Positions 44,728 to 54,413 of a DNA stretch of 64,000 nucleotides are shown here, in pieces; within the stretch, counting starts at the first letter, position 1; every line of letters starts with the position of its first letter. The DNA comes from Methylophilaceae bacterium (GTDB taxonomy: Bacteria; Pseudomonadota; Gammaproteobacteria; Burkholderiales; Methylophilaceae). The position numbers were made by a program, and so were the translations under genes. A model generated the notes under the pieces. That model saw only the letters and a list, made by a program, of their open reading frames with translations, did not search any database and had not been told where the DNA came from. The DNA is taken from contig SPJO01000124.1 in NCBI GenBank assembly GCA_006844635.1, positions 1 to 64,000 on the forward strand, read 5' to 3'.

Positions 44728-45465
44728 TTATAATTTCTCGTCATCTTTCCTTGATTTTTGTGTTTCATGCTTTTTATGACCGCCAATCGCCAAACCTGGT
44801 CGCAACAAACTACGCTTCCAGCTAGGCTTTAAGAAGGTAATATTAACTACCCGTTTTTTAGCGACAATCACATATCGACCGCCCATTCTTGGCCACCAAT
44901 TTGCCCCAAGACTTTCCAGCAAAGAAAAACGTTTTAACCACCGGCTATTATTAATCGGTAATTCGTAACCAAAAAACTGCACCTCTACAAACTCCAAATT
45001 CAGTAGTTTCAACCAGTCCTTTATGCGTGATAGAGAGAAAAACTGCCCACACCACGGGTAATTATCTTTTTTAGCAAAAAACTTCCTAATGCCCCAAGCG
45101 CTATAGGGGTTGAACACGGTCATTATCAAATAACCCTCCGGTACAAGTACCCTAGAGGCTTCTCTCAGTGTCTGATGTGGGTTATCGCTAAATTCAAGCG
45201 CATGTGGCAAGCATAACAAATCGACAGTATTTTCAGCAAAAGGCAGATAACCGCTTTCACAGCGTAAATCACCTTTTTTATTACCTGCTGAAACAATATG
45301 GGCAATGCGTGAATTCTTTAAGCAATCGATATGCAGCATCCCAACTTGTACGGCATGAAAACCAAAAACGTCCGCAACTGCGAGGTCATACAGTTCCTGC
45401 TCTTTTGCCAGCAAACGTTTCCCTAGCGTGGTATCTACCCAAGTATCTTGTTTGTGTATACGCAT
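44728..45465 (-). CDS. Class I SAM-dependent methyltransferase
   Basis: A 245-residue Methyltransf_11-type protein. The methyltransferase core shows CESGYLPFAENTVDLLCLPH and a DNPHQTLREASRVLVPEGYL segment. The motif I glycine loop is poorly conserved, so cofactor binding should be checked. The C-terminus is basic (WKRSLLRPGLAIGGHKKHE). It leads the rnhA-dnaQ-rfb run and diverges from gloB, as in many betaproteobacteria. The substrate is unknown. Confidence 0.8.
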   Translation of the reverse strand: MRIHKQDTWVDTTLGKRLLAKEQELYDLAVADVFGFHAVQVGMLHIDCLKNSRIAHIVSAGNKKGDLRCESGYLPFAENTVDLLCLPHALEFSDNPHQTLREASRVLVPEGYLIMTVFNPYSAWGIRKFFAKKDNYPWCGQFFSLSRIKDWLKLLNLEFVEVQFFGYELPINNSRWLKRFSLLESLGANWWPRMGGRYVIVAKKRVVNITFLKPSWKRSLLRPGLAIGGHKKHETQKSRKDDEKL

Positions 45466-45472
45466 TTAATGA

Positions 45473-45501
45473 TTGACAAAAATTCTAATAAATCCAATAG
45501 T
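45473..45501 (+). promoter_or_regulatory. Sigma-70-type promoter for gloB
   Basis: A perfect TTGACA (45473-45478), a 17-base spacer and AATAGT (45496-45501), giving a leader of about 27 bases. It lies in the short gap between the divergent methyltransferase and gloB. Confidence 0.5.
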
Positions 45502-45534
45502 TGTTGTTTTCAGTTAATAATCATTGCCCACTAG

Positions 45535-46299
45535 ATGTCTATCGAAACATTATCAATAGTGCCTATTCCAGCTTTTGAGGACAATTATATATGGCTTTTA
45601 CACAATAGGTACGATGCTGTTGTAATCGATCCAGGTGATGCTCAACCCGTTATTGATATGCTGGAAAAGCATTCGCTAAAGCTCCGCGCCATATTAATTA
45701 CACATCATCATTCAGACCATATCGGCGGGGTCGAAACACTCATTGAACAATTTTCACCCCAAGTTTATGCACCACAATACGAACAATATCCATTTCAGCA
45801 TATTTCACTCAGTGCTGGCGACCAGATCACCCTAGCGCCGCTGAAGCTATCATTCGAAGTTTTATGGTTGCCAGGGCATACTCTAGGGCACATTGCGTAT
45901 GTCAATGCAGATTATTTATTCTGCGGTGATGTCTTATTTGGCGCAGGCTGCGGTCGCTTATTTGAAGGTACCCCTGAACAGATGCTTCAGTCCTTGAAGC
46001 AATTAAAAACACTCAGTGCTGGCATCAACGTTTACTGCACACATGAGTATACCGCACACAATATTAATTTTGCATTAACACTAGAACCCGACAACCTAGA
46101 CTTACAACAACGAAAAGCTGATGTTGAGCATTTAAGGCAACAAATGCTTCCCAGCTTACCTAGTACCGTAGACCTAGAATTGAGAACAAACCCTTTCTTA
46201 CGCTGTACACAAACCAGCATTATTGAAAATTCACATGCTGACAAAGAAGATGAACTATCTGTATTTAGCAAAATAAGGGCACTAAGAAATCATTATTAA
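45535..46299 (+). CDS. gloB: Hydroxyacylglutathione hydrolase (glyoxalase II)
   Basis: Hydrolyses S-lactoylglutathione to lactate and glutathione in methylglyoxal detoxification, 254 residues. Binuclear metal motif ITHHHSDHIGGVE, then LPGHTLGHIAYV and LFCGDVLFGAGCGRLFEGT, YCTHEYTAHNINFA, and a C-terminal RTNPFLRC. The N-terminal PIPAFEDNYIWLLHN is typical of the family. Confidence 0.95.
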   Translation: MSIETLSIVPIPAFEDNYIWLLHNRYDAVVIDPGDAQPVIDMLEKHSLKLRAILITHHHSDHIGGVETLIEQFSPQVYAPQYEQYPFQHISLSAGDQITLAPLKLSFEVLWLPGHTLGHIAYVNADYLFCGDVLFGAGCGRLFEGTPEQMLQSLKQLKTLSAGINVYCTHEYTAHNINFALTLEPDNLDLQQRKADVEHLRQQMLPSLPSTVDLELRTNPFLRCTQTSIIENSHADKEDELSVFSKIRALRNHY

Positions 46300-46338
46300 T
46301 CAAAATGATAATAAATAAACATGAAGTATAACTTTTAC

Positions 46339-46367
46339 TTGACTATCCGCTATTGCACCGATAGTAT
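46339..46367 (+). promoter_or_regulatory. Sigma-70-type promoter for mltD
   Basis: TTGACT (46339-46344), a 17-base spacer and TAGTAT (46362-46367), about 35 bases before the mltD ATG. Confidence 0.55.
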
Positions 46368-46401
46368 TACCTCCAATATTTTTTGGTAAATACCTAATTT
46401 T

Positions 46402-48018
46402 ATGCAGAAAAGCACGCAACACTTAGCGCTTAATCACGTATGGCAAAGTATCCGAAGTGACTACTTTGCAATAGCATTGATTGTTTTCTGTGCTGCCTTT
46501 ACCTCACAAGCACTTGCGCAGACCAATGCGAAAGGTGTCACACTTGAATTTCTGATTGAAGATGTTATCGAAGAAACGGTAACAGACATTCACGTATCAA
46601 CAGATAGCACAAAAGAAGTAACAGCCTCTGAACTACCGCCGTTACAAGCAGAACCAGGTAACATTTGGTTACGCATTCAAGCGGGTTATGCAATGCCCGA
46701 CATCATTTCACCCTATACCGCTAAATATGAACGGCTATACGCTTCAAAGCCAGAATATGTTGCACAAATGATGTCGCGCAGCCAAAAATACCTATTCTAT
46801 GTAGTAGAAGAAGTAGAAAAGCGTGGCATGCCGATGGAAATTGCATTACTCCCGATGATAGAGAGTGCATATAACCCAAAAGCCATATCACGTAGCAAAG
46901 CCGTTGGCATTTGGCAGTTTATGCCAGCCACTGGTAAACACTTTGGCTTAAAGCAAAATTGGTGGTCAGATCATCGCAGAGATGTTGTCGCATCAACTGA
47001 TGCTGCGTTGAGCTATTTAGAGAAATTACATGGGATGTTCGGTAGCTGGGATTTAGCATTAGCTGCCTATAATGCTGGAGAAGGTACCGTTGGCCGCGCG
47101 ATTGCAAAAAATCAAAAACGAGGCTTGCCTACTAACTACCAAAGTTTAAAACTACCCTTAGAAACAACACATTACGTTCCAAAACTGCAAGCAATTAAGA
47201 ATATTGTCAACAACCCTGATCAGTATGGCTTATTCATTGCACCGATTCCTGATGAAGCGTATTTTGCGGAAATTGATGCGCCAGCACAAATTGACGCCAA
47301 ACTAGCCGCACAACTAGCAGGGATTTCAGGTGATGAGTTTGCACTACTCAACCCACGCTTTAATCGACCTGTTGTAGCGTCAAAGCAGAGCACACATAAG
47401 ATACTGCTGCCAATTGATTCAATTGAGCACTTTGAACAAAATTTAAATACACATGACCAATCATTAATTAGTTGGAAAATCTATAGCGCCAAACGTGGTG
47501 AGCGTGTCGCAAGCATTGCGAAGAAATTCAATATCAATACAAAAAAACTACGTAAAATCAATAGCCTGCCTAAACAGCGCACGCTAAGTAAAAACTTGCA
47601 TATTCTCGTCCCAGCCAAAGCATCAGAATCACATCAAATCAATGTTGCGAAACTATCAAAGCAAAAGCTTAGAAGCAACAGCCGAACGCGACATGTTAAG
47701 CATCGAATTAAACGTGGTGAAACTCTGAGTGCCCTTGCTAAACGCTACGGCACCAATACACGAGCATTAATGCGATTAAACCGCTTAAAATCGACTAGGC
47801 TAAAAATCGGGCAGGTTATTAAAGTCAAAGGCAAACCATCGCGCGCCAGACACGTTAAACACAAAATTAAACGTGGTGAAACACTGAGTGCACTGGCTAA
47901 GCGTTATGGTACGAATACGAGAGCGCTGATGAAATTAAACCGTTTAAAATCAACCAAGCTAAAAATCGGCCAAGTCATTAAAGTTAAAGGTAAGCGCAGA
48001 CGTACCAAGCGAATTTAA
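46402..48018 (+). CDS. mltD: Membrane-bound lytic murein transglycosylase D with three LysM domains
   Basis: Cleaves peptidoglycan glycan strands, 538 residues. A signal region near residue 20-45 ends in SQALAQ. The SLT domain has the catalytic Glu in IALLPMIESAYNPKAISRSK, then AVGIWQFMPATGKHFGL and DLALAAYNAGEGTV. Three LysM modules follow: one divergent, and two nearly identical 53-residue copies at the C-terminus that end in basic residues. No lipobox is seen, unlike E. coli MltD. It lies downstream of gloB, a common arrangement. Confidence 0.93.
   Translation: MQKSTQHLALNHVWQSIRSDYFAIALIVFCAAFTSQALAQTNAKGVTLEFLIEDVIEETVTDIHVSTDSTKEVTASELPPLQAEPGNIWLRIQAGYAMPDIISPYTAKYERLYASKPEYVAQMMSRSQKYLFYVVEEVEKRGMPMEIALLPMIESAYNPKAISRSKAVGIWQFMPATGKHFGLKQNWWSDHRRDVVASTDAALSYLEKLHGMFGSWDLALAAYNAGEGTVGRAIAKNQKRGLPTNYQSLKLPLETTHYVPKLQAIKNIVNNPDQYGLFIAPIPDEAYFAEIDAPAQIDAKLAAQLAGISGDEFALLNPRFNRPVVASKQSTHKILLPIDSIEHFEQNLNTHDQSLISWKIYSAKRGERVASIAKKFNINTKKLRKINSLPKQRTLSKNLHILVPAKASESHQINVAKLSKQKLRSNSRTRHVKHRIKRGETLSALAKRYGTNTRALMRLNRLKSTRLKIGQVIKVKGKPSRARHVKHKIKRGETLSALAKRYGTNTRALMKLNRLKSTKLKIGQVIKVKGKRRRTKRI
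47689..48006 (+). repeat. Tandem 159-bp LysM duplication in mltD
   Basis: Two copies, 47689-47847 and 47848-48006, differ over the LysM core by only three Arg/Lys exchanges but carry many silent differences. The duplication is therefore old and held by selection on the protein, or partly homogenised. Confidence 0.85.
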
Positions 48019-48035
48019 GTGGCGCAACAACAGGC

Positions 48036-48041
48036 TATAAT
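48036..48041 (+). promoter_or_regulatory. TATAAT -10 box for the peptide-binding protein operon
   Basis: A perfect TATAAT 30 bases before the ATG at 48072, shortly after the mltD stop. No strong -35 is seen. Confidence 0.4.
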
Positions 48042-48071
48042 AAGCTTAAGTTAACTCCTTAGACAGTAGGC

Positions 48072-49748
48072 ATGACAACGCTTTCATTGCTAAATACGCC
48101 ATCAATCAAGAAAACCTTACCCCTAATAGGCCTGCTATTAGCATCACTGCTATTGACTGCTTGTAGTAACCCGCAAAACGAGGCAGTTGATTACAGTCAG
48201 CAGTTCCCTGTTGCCGATGGTGGGACTATGGTGGATGCCATGATTGGTGAGCCAACAGGTTTGATTTTCATGGTGTCAGGAGACTCGGCCTCATCTGCTA
48301 TTACCGCCAAAATATTTAACAGTTTACTTACCTACAATGGTGACTTGGATTTAAAAGGTGAGTTAGCCGAAAACTGGTCAATCTCTCAAGATCAAAAAAC
48401 CATTACCTTTACCCTCAAAAAGAATCTCAAATGGGCCGATGGAAAACCACTCACTAGCCACGATGTGTTATTTACATGGCAGTTGATTACGAATGAAGCA
48501 ACGCGCAGCCCATATGCATCAGACTTTCAGTTGGTCAAAAAAGCTGAAGCACCAACCCCCCTCACCTTTACAGTCACCTATGCACAAGCTTACGCCCCAG
48601 CGCTTGATAGCTGGGCTAGTTTACAAATCCTACCGGAGCACTTACTTAAAGGGCAAGACATACACACGACGGTTTTTGCCAGGAAACCAATTGGCAGCCA
48701 CCACTATCAATTAGACGATTGGCAACAAGGAGAGCATATTAAGCTTTCTCGTAACCCGCTAGCTGTATTAGGCCCAGCCCATATTGAGCACTTAGTCACC
48801 CGCATTATTCCGGATAAATCTGCCCAATTTCTAGAACTGATGGCAGGCCATATAGACAGCATGGGCTTAGATCCCATTAAATACTCAAGGGTGATTCCAG
48901 CACGGCCAGCACTGAAGAAAAAACTAAACCTATACAAAGAGCTAGGCAACAGCTACACCTACCTCGGGTTTAACTTAAAGCGTAAACCATTTGATGATGT
49001 ACGCGTACGCAAAGCCATCAACTATGCGATTGATAAGCAAGAAATCATTGATGGCGTTTACCTAGGCTTAGGGATTAATATTGCCTCACCTTATAAGCCT
49101 GGCACACGTTGGAGCAACCCTACATTAACGCCCTACGCATATAATCCTGAAAAAGCACGTAGCTTATTAAAGGAAGCAGGCTTTAGCGATAGCGATGGCG
49201 ATGGTGTTTTAGAGTTAAATGGTAAGCCTTTTGCTTTCGAGATTGTTACCAACCAAAACAAAGAACGTGAAAAATCAGCTGTAATTATCCAAAGAAGACT
49301 AAAAGAAATAGGCATCGAAGTCAGGATACGTGCAATTGAATGGGCTAGTTTCATTAGTCGCTTCATCAATACAGGTGATTTTGATGTTGTGATTTTAGGC
49401 TGGGGGTTAGGCTTAGACCCAGACCAATATAATATTTGGCACTCTAGCCAACAAGCACCGGGGCAGTTTAACTTCGTGGGTTATCATAACCCCAAAGTGG
49501 ACGAACTCTTAGAAAAAGGCCGCACTGAAATGAACCCAGATAGGCGTATGGCGATTTATCATGACTTTGCTAAAGAACTGCTAGAAGACAGCCCGATTGT
49601 TTATCTATCTGCAGGCTATGGCCTAACAGCTATACACAAACGCATTCAAGGTGTAGCAGATCCAGTGCCAGCTGCTGGTGTCGGCTATGATTCACATCGT
49701 TGGTATATTCCGCAGCGTTACCGTCAAAATCAAATCAGTGAGCACTAA
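48072..49748 (+). CDS. Family 5 extracellular solute-binding lipoprotein (peptide-type ABC importer)
   Basis: Periplasmic binding protein, 558 residues, with a lipoprotein signal ending LLTAC. SBP_bac_5 features: AENWSISQDQKTITFTLKKN, WADGKPLTSHDVLFTWQLI, RVRKAINYAIDKQEIIDGVY, and EIGIEVRIRAIEWASFISRF. Such proteins bind peptides, nickel or antibiotics such as microcin C; the ligand is not deducible. Two permease genes follow within a few bases. Confidence 0.9.
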   Translation: MTTLSLLNTPSIKKTLPLIGLLLASLLLTACSNPQNEAVDYSQQFPVADGGTMVDAMIGEPTGLIFMVSGDSASSAITAKIFNSLLTYNGDLDLKGELAENWSISQDQKTITFTLKKNLKWADGKPLTSHDVLFTWQLITNEATRSPYASDFQLVKKAEAPTPLTFTVTYAQAYAPALDSWASLQILPEHLLKGQDIHTTVFARKPIGSHHYQLDDWQQGEHIKLSRNPLAVLGPAHIEHLVTRIIPDKSAQFLELMAGHIDSMGLDPIKYSRVIPARPALKKKLNLYKELGNSYTYLGFNLKRKPFDDVRVRKAINYAIDKQEIIDGVYLGLGINIASPYKPGTRWSNPTLTPYAYNPEKARSLLKEAGFSDSDGDGVLELNGKPFAFEIVTNQNKEREKSAVIIQRRLKEIGIEVRIRAIEWASFISRFINTGDFDVVILGWGLGLDPDQYNIWHSSQQAPGQFNFVGYHNPKVDELLEKGRTEMNPDRRMAIYHDFAKELLEDSPIVYLSAGYGLTAIHKRIQGVADPVPAAGVGYDSHRWYIPQRYRQNQISEH

Positions 49749-49751
49749 ACG

Positions 49752-50774
49752 ATGCTTAAATACTTGATCAAACGTATATTGTGGATGGTGCCAATACTGA
49801 TTGGCATCAGCCTAATTTCATTCTTTATCATGCACCTAGCACCTGGTGACATCACAAGCAACGAAGCGGCCTTCAACCCAGAAACCAGTGAAGAATCACG
49901 CCAAAAACTAAGAGAACTCTACAACTTAGACAAACCCGTCATCGTGCAATATGGCCTTTGGCTAAAGCGCATGGTGAAACTTGACTTTGGTCATTCATTC
50001 AAATCACACCAAAAACCAGTCTTTCTTGGCACGACAGATAAGGATGGCAATTATACAAAAGGCCTAATCGAGCAAGCCCTTCCCATTACATTGATGATCA
50101 ATCTATTAGGGCTTGCGATTACCCTATTACTGGCAATCCCACTCGGGGTATTGTCTGCGCGAAAATATCAACAATGGCAAGATAAATCTATCACTTTATT
50201 TAACTTTATTGGCTTTTCTATTCCCGGCTTTTGGTTATCTTTATTGCTGATGTACTGGCTTGGCGTTGTTAATGACTGGCTACCTATTTCGGGCTTGCAT
50301 AACTTAAATTACGAACACCTTGATACATGGGGGAAAATAAAAGACACAGCAAGCCATTTGGTGCTTCCTGTACTTATCCCCTCGATTACAGGATTAGCCA
50401 GCATCACATTATTTGTGAAAAATGGCATGCTCGATGTCTTACACCAGGATTACATTACGACTGCTCGAGCAAAAGGCTTAACGGAACACAAGGTTGTGTA
50501 CACTCACGCCTTACGGAATGCCCTATTACCTTTAATTACGATTATTGGTCTGTCGATTCCCGGCTTAATCGGCGGCTCGGTTATTTCAGAAACTATTTTC
50601 GCCATTGATGGTATGGGCAAATTGTTTTTCGATGCTGTCACCAGTCGTGACTTTCCAGTTGTCATGGGCATCCTCACCATAGGCTCAGCTTTAACCCTGC
50701 TAGGCAATTTAATTGCTGACATTGCCTATGCTTGGGCAGACCCTAGGGTTCGACGTGGTGTGGCGAGGGGTTAG
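49752..50774 (+). CDS. Peptide-type ABC transporter permease (DppB/YejB-like)
   Basis: Inner-membrane permease, 340 residues, about six helices. Begins ILWMVPILIGISLISFFIMH, contains an inserted KPVFLGTTDKDGNYTKG segment, and the EAA-loop DYITTARAKGLTEHKVVYTH that contacts the ATPase. The inserted segment after the first helices recalls YejB rather than DppB, an inference. It starts 3 bases after the binding-protein stop and precedes the second permease by 1 base. Confidence 0.88.
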   Translation: MLKYLIKRILWMVPILIGISLISFFIMHLAPGDITSNEAAFNPETSEESRQKLRELYNLDKPVIVQYGLWLKRMVKLDFGHSFKSHQKPVFLGTTDKDGNYTKGLIEQALPITLMINLLGLAITLLLAIPLGVLSARKYQQWQDKSITLFNFIGFSIPGFWLSLLLMYWLGVVNDWLPISGLHNLNYEHLDTWGKIKDTASHLVLPVLIPSITGLASITLFVKNGMLDVLHQDYITTARAKGLTEHKVVYTHALRNALLPLITIIGLSIPGLIGGSVISETIFAIDGMGKLFFDAVTSRDFPVVMGILTIGSALTLLGNLIADIAYAWADPRVRRGVARG

Positions 50775-50775
50775 C

Positions 50776-51612
50776 ATGAATAGCAATTTATTCAATAAAG
50801 TGCTTGAAAATCCACTATCAAAAGCAGGCTTTGTGATTATCGTCAGCATTTTTCTATTAGCTATGCTAGCGCCATTAATTGCACCGTATGACCCGAACGA
50901 CTTTGACGTCAAATCCATCTTACTAGCACCCTCTTGGCAACACTGGATGGGTACTGATGGTTTAGGCAGAGATGTGTTCAGTCGCATGCTCTATGGTGGC
51001 AGGGTTTCACTACTCGTTGGCTTTGTAGCGGTTGGTATTTCTACAGCAATTGGTATTATCCTAGGCGCATTAGCTGGTTATTACCGTGGCTGGGTCGATA
51101 CGGTGATTATGCGACTCGTCGATGTCATGCTATCTATTCCGAGTTTCTTTCTAATTCTAGCGGTTATTGCATTCCTCACGCCCTCTATTATCAATATTAT
51201 GGTCGTGATCGGCCTGACCTCTTGGATGAGCGTCACGCGCCTAGTCCGTGCTGAGTTTTTAAGCTTAAATGACCGTGAATTCATTATGGCCTCGCGCACC
51301 TTGGGCGCGAAAGATGCTCGCATCATTTTTAGTCATTTACTACCCAATAGTCTTACTCCAATTATCGTTAGTGCAGTATTAGGTGTCGCCGGTGCTGTGT
51401 TAATGGAATCAGGCCTCAGCTTTCTAGGCTTAGGCGTACAACCCCCTCACGCATCATGGGGAAACATCCTGACGGATGGTAAGGAATATATCCAATTCGC
51501 ATGGTGGTTGTCGCTCTTCCCTGGTATGGCGATTTTGATCACCGTGTTAGGGTATAATCTACTCGGAGAAGGATTACGTGATGCCTTAGATCCAAGGAGT
51601 GAAGCTAAGTAG
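50776..51612 (+). CDS. Peptide-type ABC transporter permease (DppC/YejE-like)
   Basis: Second permease, 278 residues. N-terminal helix AGFVIIVSIFLLAMLAPLIA, then GTDGLGRDVFSRMLYGGRVS and the EAA-loop FIMASRTLGAKDARIIFSHL. The ATG at 50776 directly follows the first permease stop and has GAGGGG upstream; an earlier in-frame start overlapping that gene is rejected. No ATPase gene follows; fabI comes next. Confidence 0.9.
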   Translation: MNSNLFNKVLENPLSKAGFVIIVSIFLLAMLAPLIAPYDPNDFDVKSILLAPSWQHWMGTDGLGRDVFSRMLYGGRVSLLVGFVAVGISTAIGIILGALAGYYRGWVDTVIMRLVDVMLSIPSFFLILAVIAFLTPSIINIMVVIGLTSWMSVTRLVRAEFLSLNDREFIMASRTLGAKDARIIFSHLLPNSLTPIIVSAVLGVAGAVLMESGLSFLGLGVQPPHASWGNILTDGKEYIQFAWWLSLFPGMAILITVLGYNLLGEGLRDALDPRSEAK

Positions 51613-51655
51613 GTGAAGCGTAAAATAGTAATAACATTATCGATTAGGAAATAAT

Positions 51656-52441
51656 ATGGGATTTTTAGCAGGAAAAAAAATACTGATTGCTGGTTTGCTA
51701 AGTAATCGTTCAATCGCCTACGGTATCGCTAAAGCAATGCATCGTGAGGGTGCTGAGCTAGCATTTACCTTTCAAGTGGATAAGCACGAAAAACGTGTCA
51801 GAGACTTAGCAGCGGACTTCGATTCAACCATTGTACTGCCTTGTGATGTCGCTGAAGACGCACAAATCGAAGCATTATTCCCTGCCCTGGCAGAGCATTG
51901 GGATGGCCTAGATGGCATCGTCCATTCCATTGCTTTCGTACCGAAAGTCGCATTGGATGGTGACTACTTAGATAATGTCGATCGTGAGTACTTCCGCATT
52001 GCACATGATATTAGTTCATACAGCTTTTCAGCGATGGCAAAAGCCGCTTACCCAATGATGGAAGGTCGAAATGGCAGCTTGCTGACATTAAGTTATTTAG
52101 GGGCTGAACGCACGATGCCTAACTACAATGTCATGGGTGTTGCAAAAGCTAGCTTAGAAGCCAATGTGCGCTACTTAGCGCAAAGCCTTGGCCCTAGAGG
52201 CATTCGCGTCAACGCAGTCTCTGCTGGCCCGATTAAAACCCTAGCAGCATCCGGCATTAGTGACTTCGACAAAATGATTGGCTTTAATGAGAAGCACGCA
52301 GCCATGCGCAGAAACGTCACCATTGAAGAAGTGGGCAATGCTGCGGCATTTTTATCAAGCGATTTAGCCTCAGGTATTACCGGTGAGATTACTTATGTCG
52401 ACGGTGGGATGAATATTACTGCAGCAGGTCAAATTGATTAA
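51656..52441 (+). CDS. fabI: Enoyl-[acyl-carrier-protein] reductase (NADH)
   Basis: Final reduction of fatty-acid elongation, 261 residues. Begins [19 protein letters not shown], with active-site Tyr and Lys in [20 protein letters not shown] (Y-x6-K), [19 protein letters not shown], and [13 protein letters not shown] precedes the ATG. It is the target of triclosan-type inhibitors in other bacteria. It converges on ppiD across a strong terminator. Confidence 0.96.
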   Translation: MGFLAGKKILIAGLLSNRSIAYGIAKAMHREGAELAFTFQVDKHEKRVRDLAADFDSTIVLPCDVAEDAQIEALFPALAEHWDGLDGIVHSIAFVPKVALDGDYLDNVDREYFRIAHDISSYSFSAMAKAAYPMMEGRNGSLLTLSYLGAERTMPNYNVMGVAKASLEANVRYLAQSLGPRGIRVNAVSAGPIKTLAASGISDFDKMIGFNEKHAAMRRNVTIEEVGNAAAFLSSDLASGITGEITYVDGGMNITAAGQID

Positions 52442-52459
52442 AATTTAACGTAGTAAATG

Positions 52460-52500
52460 TGCAATAAAAAAGCTGACATATCGTCAGCTTTTTTATTGCA
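52460..52500. terminator. Bidirectional intrinsic terminator between fabI and ppiD
   Basis: Perfect 18-bp arms, 52460-52477 and 52483-52500, loop ATATC, with an AAAAAAGCTGAC/GTCAGCTTTTTT core giving U-tracts on both strands. Confidence 0.93.
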
Positions 52501-52511
52501 ATCTAGTAGCC

Positions 52512-54413
52512 TTATTGTTGAGTACCCGCTAACAATTGCTGGCTTACTTCAATATCTGCTTTCGCTTTCAGCGACTGCCCATAAGCACTAACATACTCTT
52601 GTGCGATAGCAGCCTCATACTCTGATTGCACCATGGTTTTCAAGCTATCATCTTCAGCAACGGCATCCGTCACACCTAAGACTTTAACCAATACATATGC
52701 ACGATTACCATCTGCAAAACCTTTATAGGCTGGTAATGTCTCGGTATTAATTTTAAACACCTCGTTCATAACCGCTTCGGTTAAACCTTGCGCATCTTTA
52801 CGATCCACAGTGACGGCTGGAATCCACTCCAAGCTCGCTGCTTCTTTTCCAGACGCAAGATCAGTTAACACAGCTTGGCCTTTTTCCTCTGCCAGTTTAA
52901 TCGATTGCTCAAGTTGCAATACGGCTTTAATGCCCTCTTTGACATCATCAAAAGTTTTGGGTGCTTCTGGCTTATATTCGAGCACGCGCGCTGCAATTAA
53001 ATTATTAGGAGAAACCTCTACCGCATCGGTGTTGCGCTTATCCTTTACTACCTCATCAGAAAACAACATGTTTGCTAATTGTCGGCTGTCTTTAAAGTAT
53101 TTCACCGCATCTTCACGACTGAGCCAGTCCGTTGGTTGCACGTCCAGTCCGAATCGTTTTGCTACAGGCTGTAAACTACCTGACTGCTCATAAACAATAT
53201 TACTAAACTCTTCTGTTAAGCCAGCATATTTAATCTGCGCCTCTTGGAAAATAAGCTCACCTTTAATCTGTGGCTTCATGTCTTCAAAAGAGGACGACGC
53301 ACCACTAATCCCGTCTAATCTGATGATGTGATAGCCAAACTCAGATTCAACAATATCGCTAATCGCATCTACTTCCATATTAAAGACAGTGTCTTCAAAT
53401 GGCTTTACCATTGCGCCACGCCCAAAGCTGCCTAAACTACCGCCTTTAGTCGCCGACCCTGGATCTTCTGAATGCTTAGCAGCTAACTCTTCAAAGCGAT
53501 CTGGGTTGCTATTCAGTTTTGCTTGAATTTCAAGTGCCTTCTCTTTTGCTACCTGTTTATCTTCGTCTGTCGCACTCACGCCAAAGCTAAATAAAATATG
53601 GCTTGCTTCACGTTGTTCATCACCTTGGAATCTTGTGATGTTCTCGTCATAGAATTTTTTGACATCTTCCTCAGAAACAGTCACATCCTTTAACAAGCTA
53701 GCAGCTGAAAGCAGTACAAACTCCACTTTCACTTTTTCAGGTTCTTTGAATTTTTCTTTATGCTTTTCATAGTAAGCTTGGATTTGCTCTGGTGTCACTT
53801 CCACTTCAGGCAAAAAATCAGCCGCTTTAATTTCTGTCGTACTGACTTCACGCTTTTGGTATTGGTATTTAGCTGATGCTTGTGCTACAGATTGTGGTGC
53901 AAATGCCAATCTAGCCAAATCATCTCGTGCTTGCGCAACAATCAAATCATTTCTAATACTAGCCTCTAATTGCGTCGCCGTTAAACCGTTTTGCTCTAAT
54001 GTTTGCTGATAAATATCTTGTGAGAACTGGCCATCTTCTTGAAACTCTGGCCTACCTAAGATATGTTGGTTCAGCTGTGCATCACTGACTTTGAAGTTAG
54101 ATTTGACCGTTTCAGCATTCACCAAACGACGCATCACAAGACCGTCAAGAATAGACTTTTTGAATGCCGGGCTTTCTAATACCGTCGGATCAAATTGATC
54201 ACCTCGTGCCTGCATACGTGTTCGCACTGTTTCAACCGTATTACTATATTCTTGCAGTGACACTTCATCACCATTCACGGTAGCAATAGGCACATTACCA
54301 CCTGCGCCAGTTAAGTACTGATCAATACCAAACAGTGCAAATGGCACTGTAATCACGGCTAAAATAATTTTTGCTAACCACCCTTTTGAGTGATTCCGAA
54401 TAAGCTCTAACAT
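52512..54413 (-). CDS. ppiD: Periplasmic folding chaperone PpiD (SurA-N/parvulin)
   Basis: Inner-membrane-anchored chaperone that helps proteins leaving the Sec translocon, 633 residues. One N-terminal membrane helix (WLAKIILAVITVPFALFGID), a SurA_N-like region with GDEVSLQEYSNTVETVR, and a parvulin domain near residues 265-360 (ASHILFSFG, KHSEDPGSATKGGSLGSFGR, FGYHIIRLD), then a C-terminal helical region. It lies downstream of the tRNA genes and their terminator, so it has its own promoter. Confidence 0.92.
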   Translation of the reverse strand: MLELIRNHSKGWLAKIILAVITVPFALFGIDQYLTGAGGNVPIATVNGDEVSLQEYSNTVETVRTRMQARGDQFDPTVLESPAFKKSILDGLVMRRLVNAETVKSNFKVSDAQLNQHILGRPEFQEDGQFSQDIYQQTLEQNGLTATQLEASIRNDLIVAQARDDLARLAFAPQSVAQASAKYQYQKREVSTTEIKAADFLPEVEVTPEQIQAYYEKHKEKFKEPEKVKVEFVLLSAASLLKDVTVSEEDVKKFYDENITRFQGDEQREASHILFSFGVSATDEDKQVAKEKALEIQAKLNSNPDRFEELAAKHSEDPGSATKGGSLGSFGRGAMVKPFEDTVFNMEVDAISDIVESEFGYHIIRLDGISGASSSFEDMKPQIKGELIFQEAQIKYAGLTEEFSNIVYEQSGSLQPVAKRFGLDVQPTDWLSREDAVKYFKDSRQLANMLFSDEVVKDKRNTDAVEVSPNNLIAARVLEYKPEAPKTFDDVKEGIKAVLQLEQSIKLAEEKGQAVLTDLASGKEAASLEWIPAVTVDRKDAQGLTEAVMNEVFKINTETLPAYKGFADGNRAYVLVKVLGVTDAVAEDDSLKTMVQSEYEAAIAQEYVSAYGQSLKAKADIEVSQQLLAGTQQ

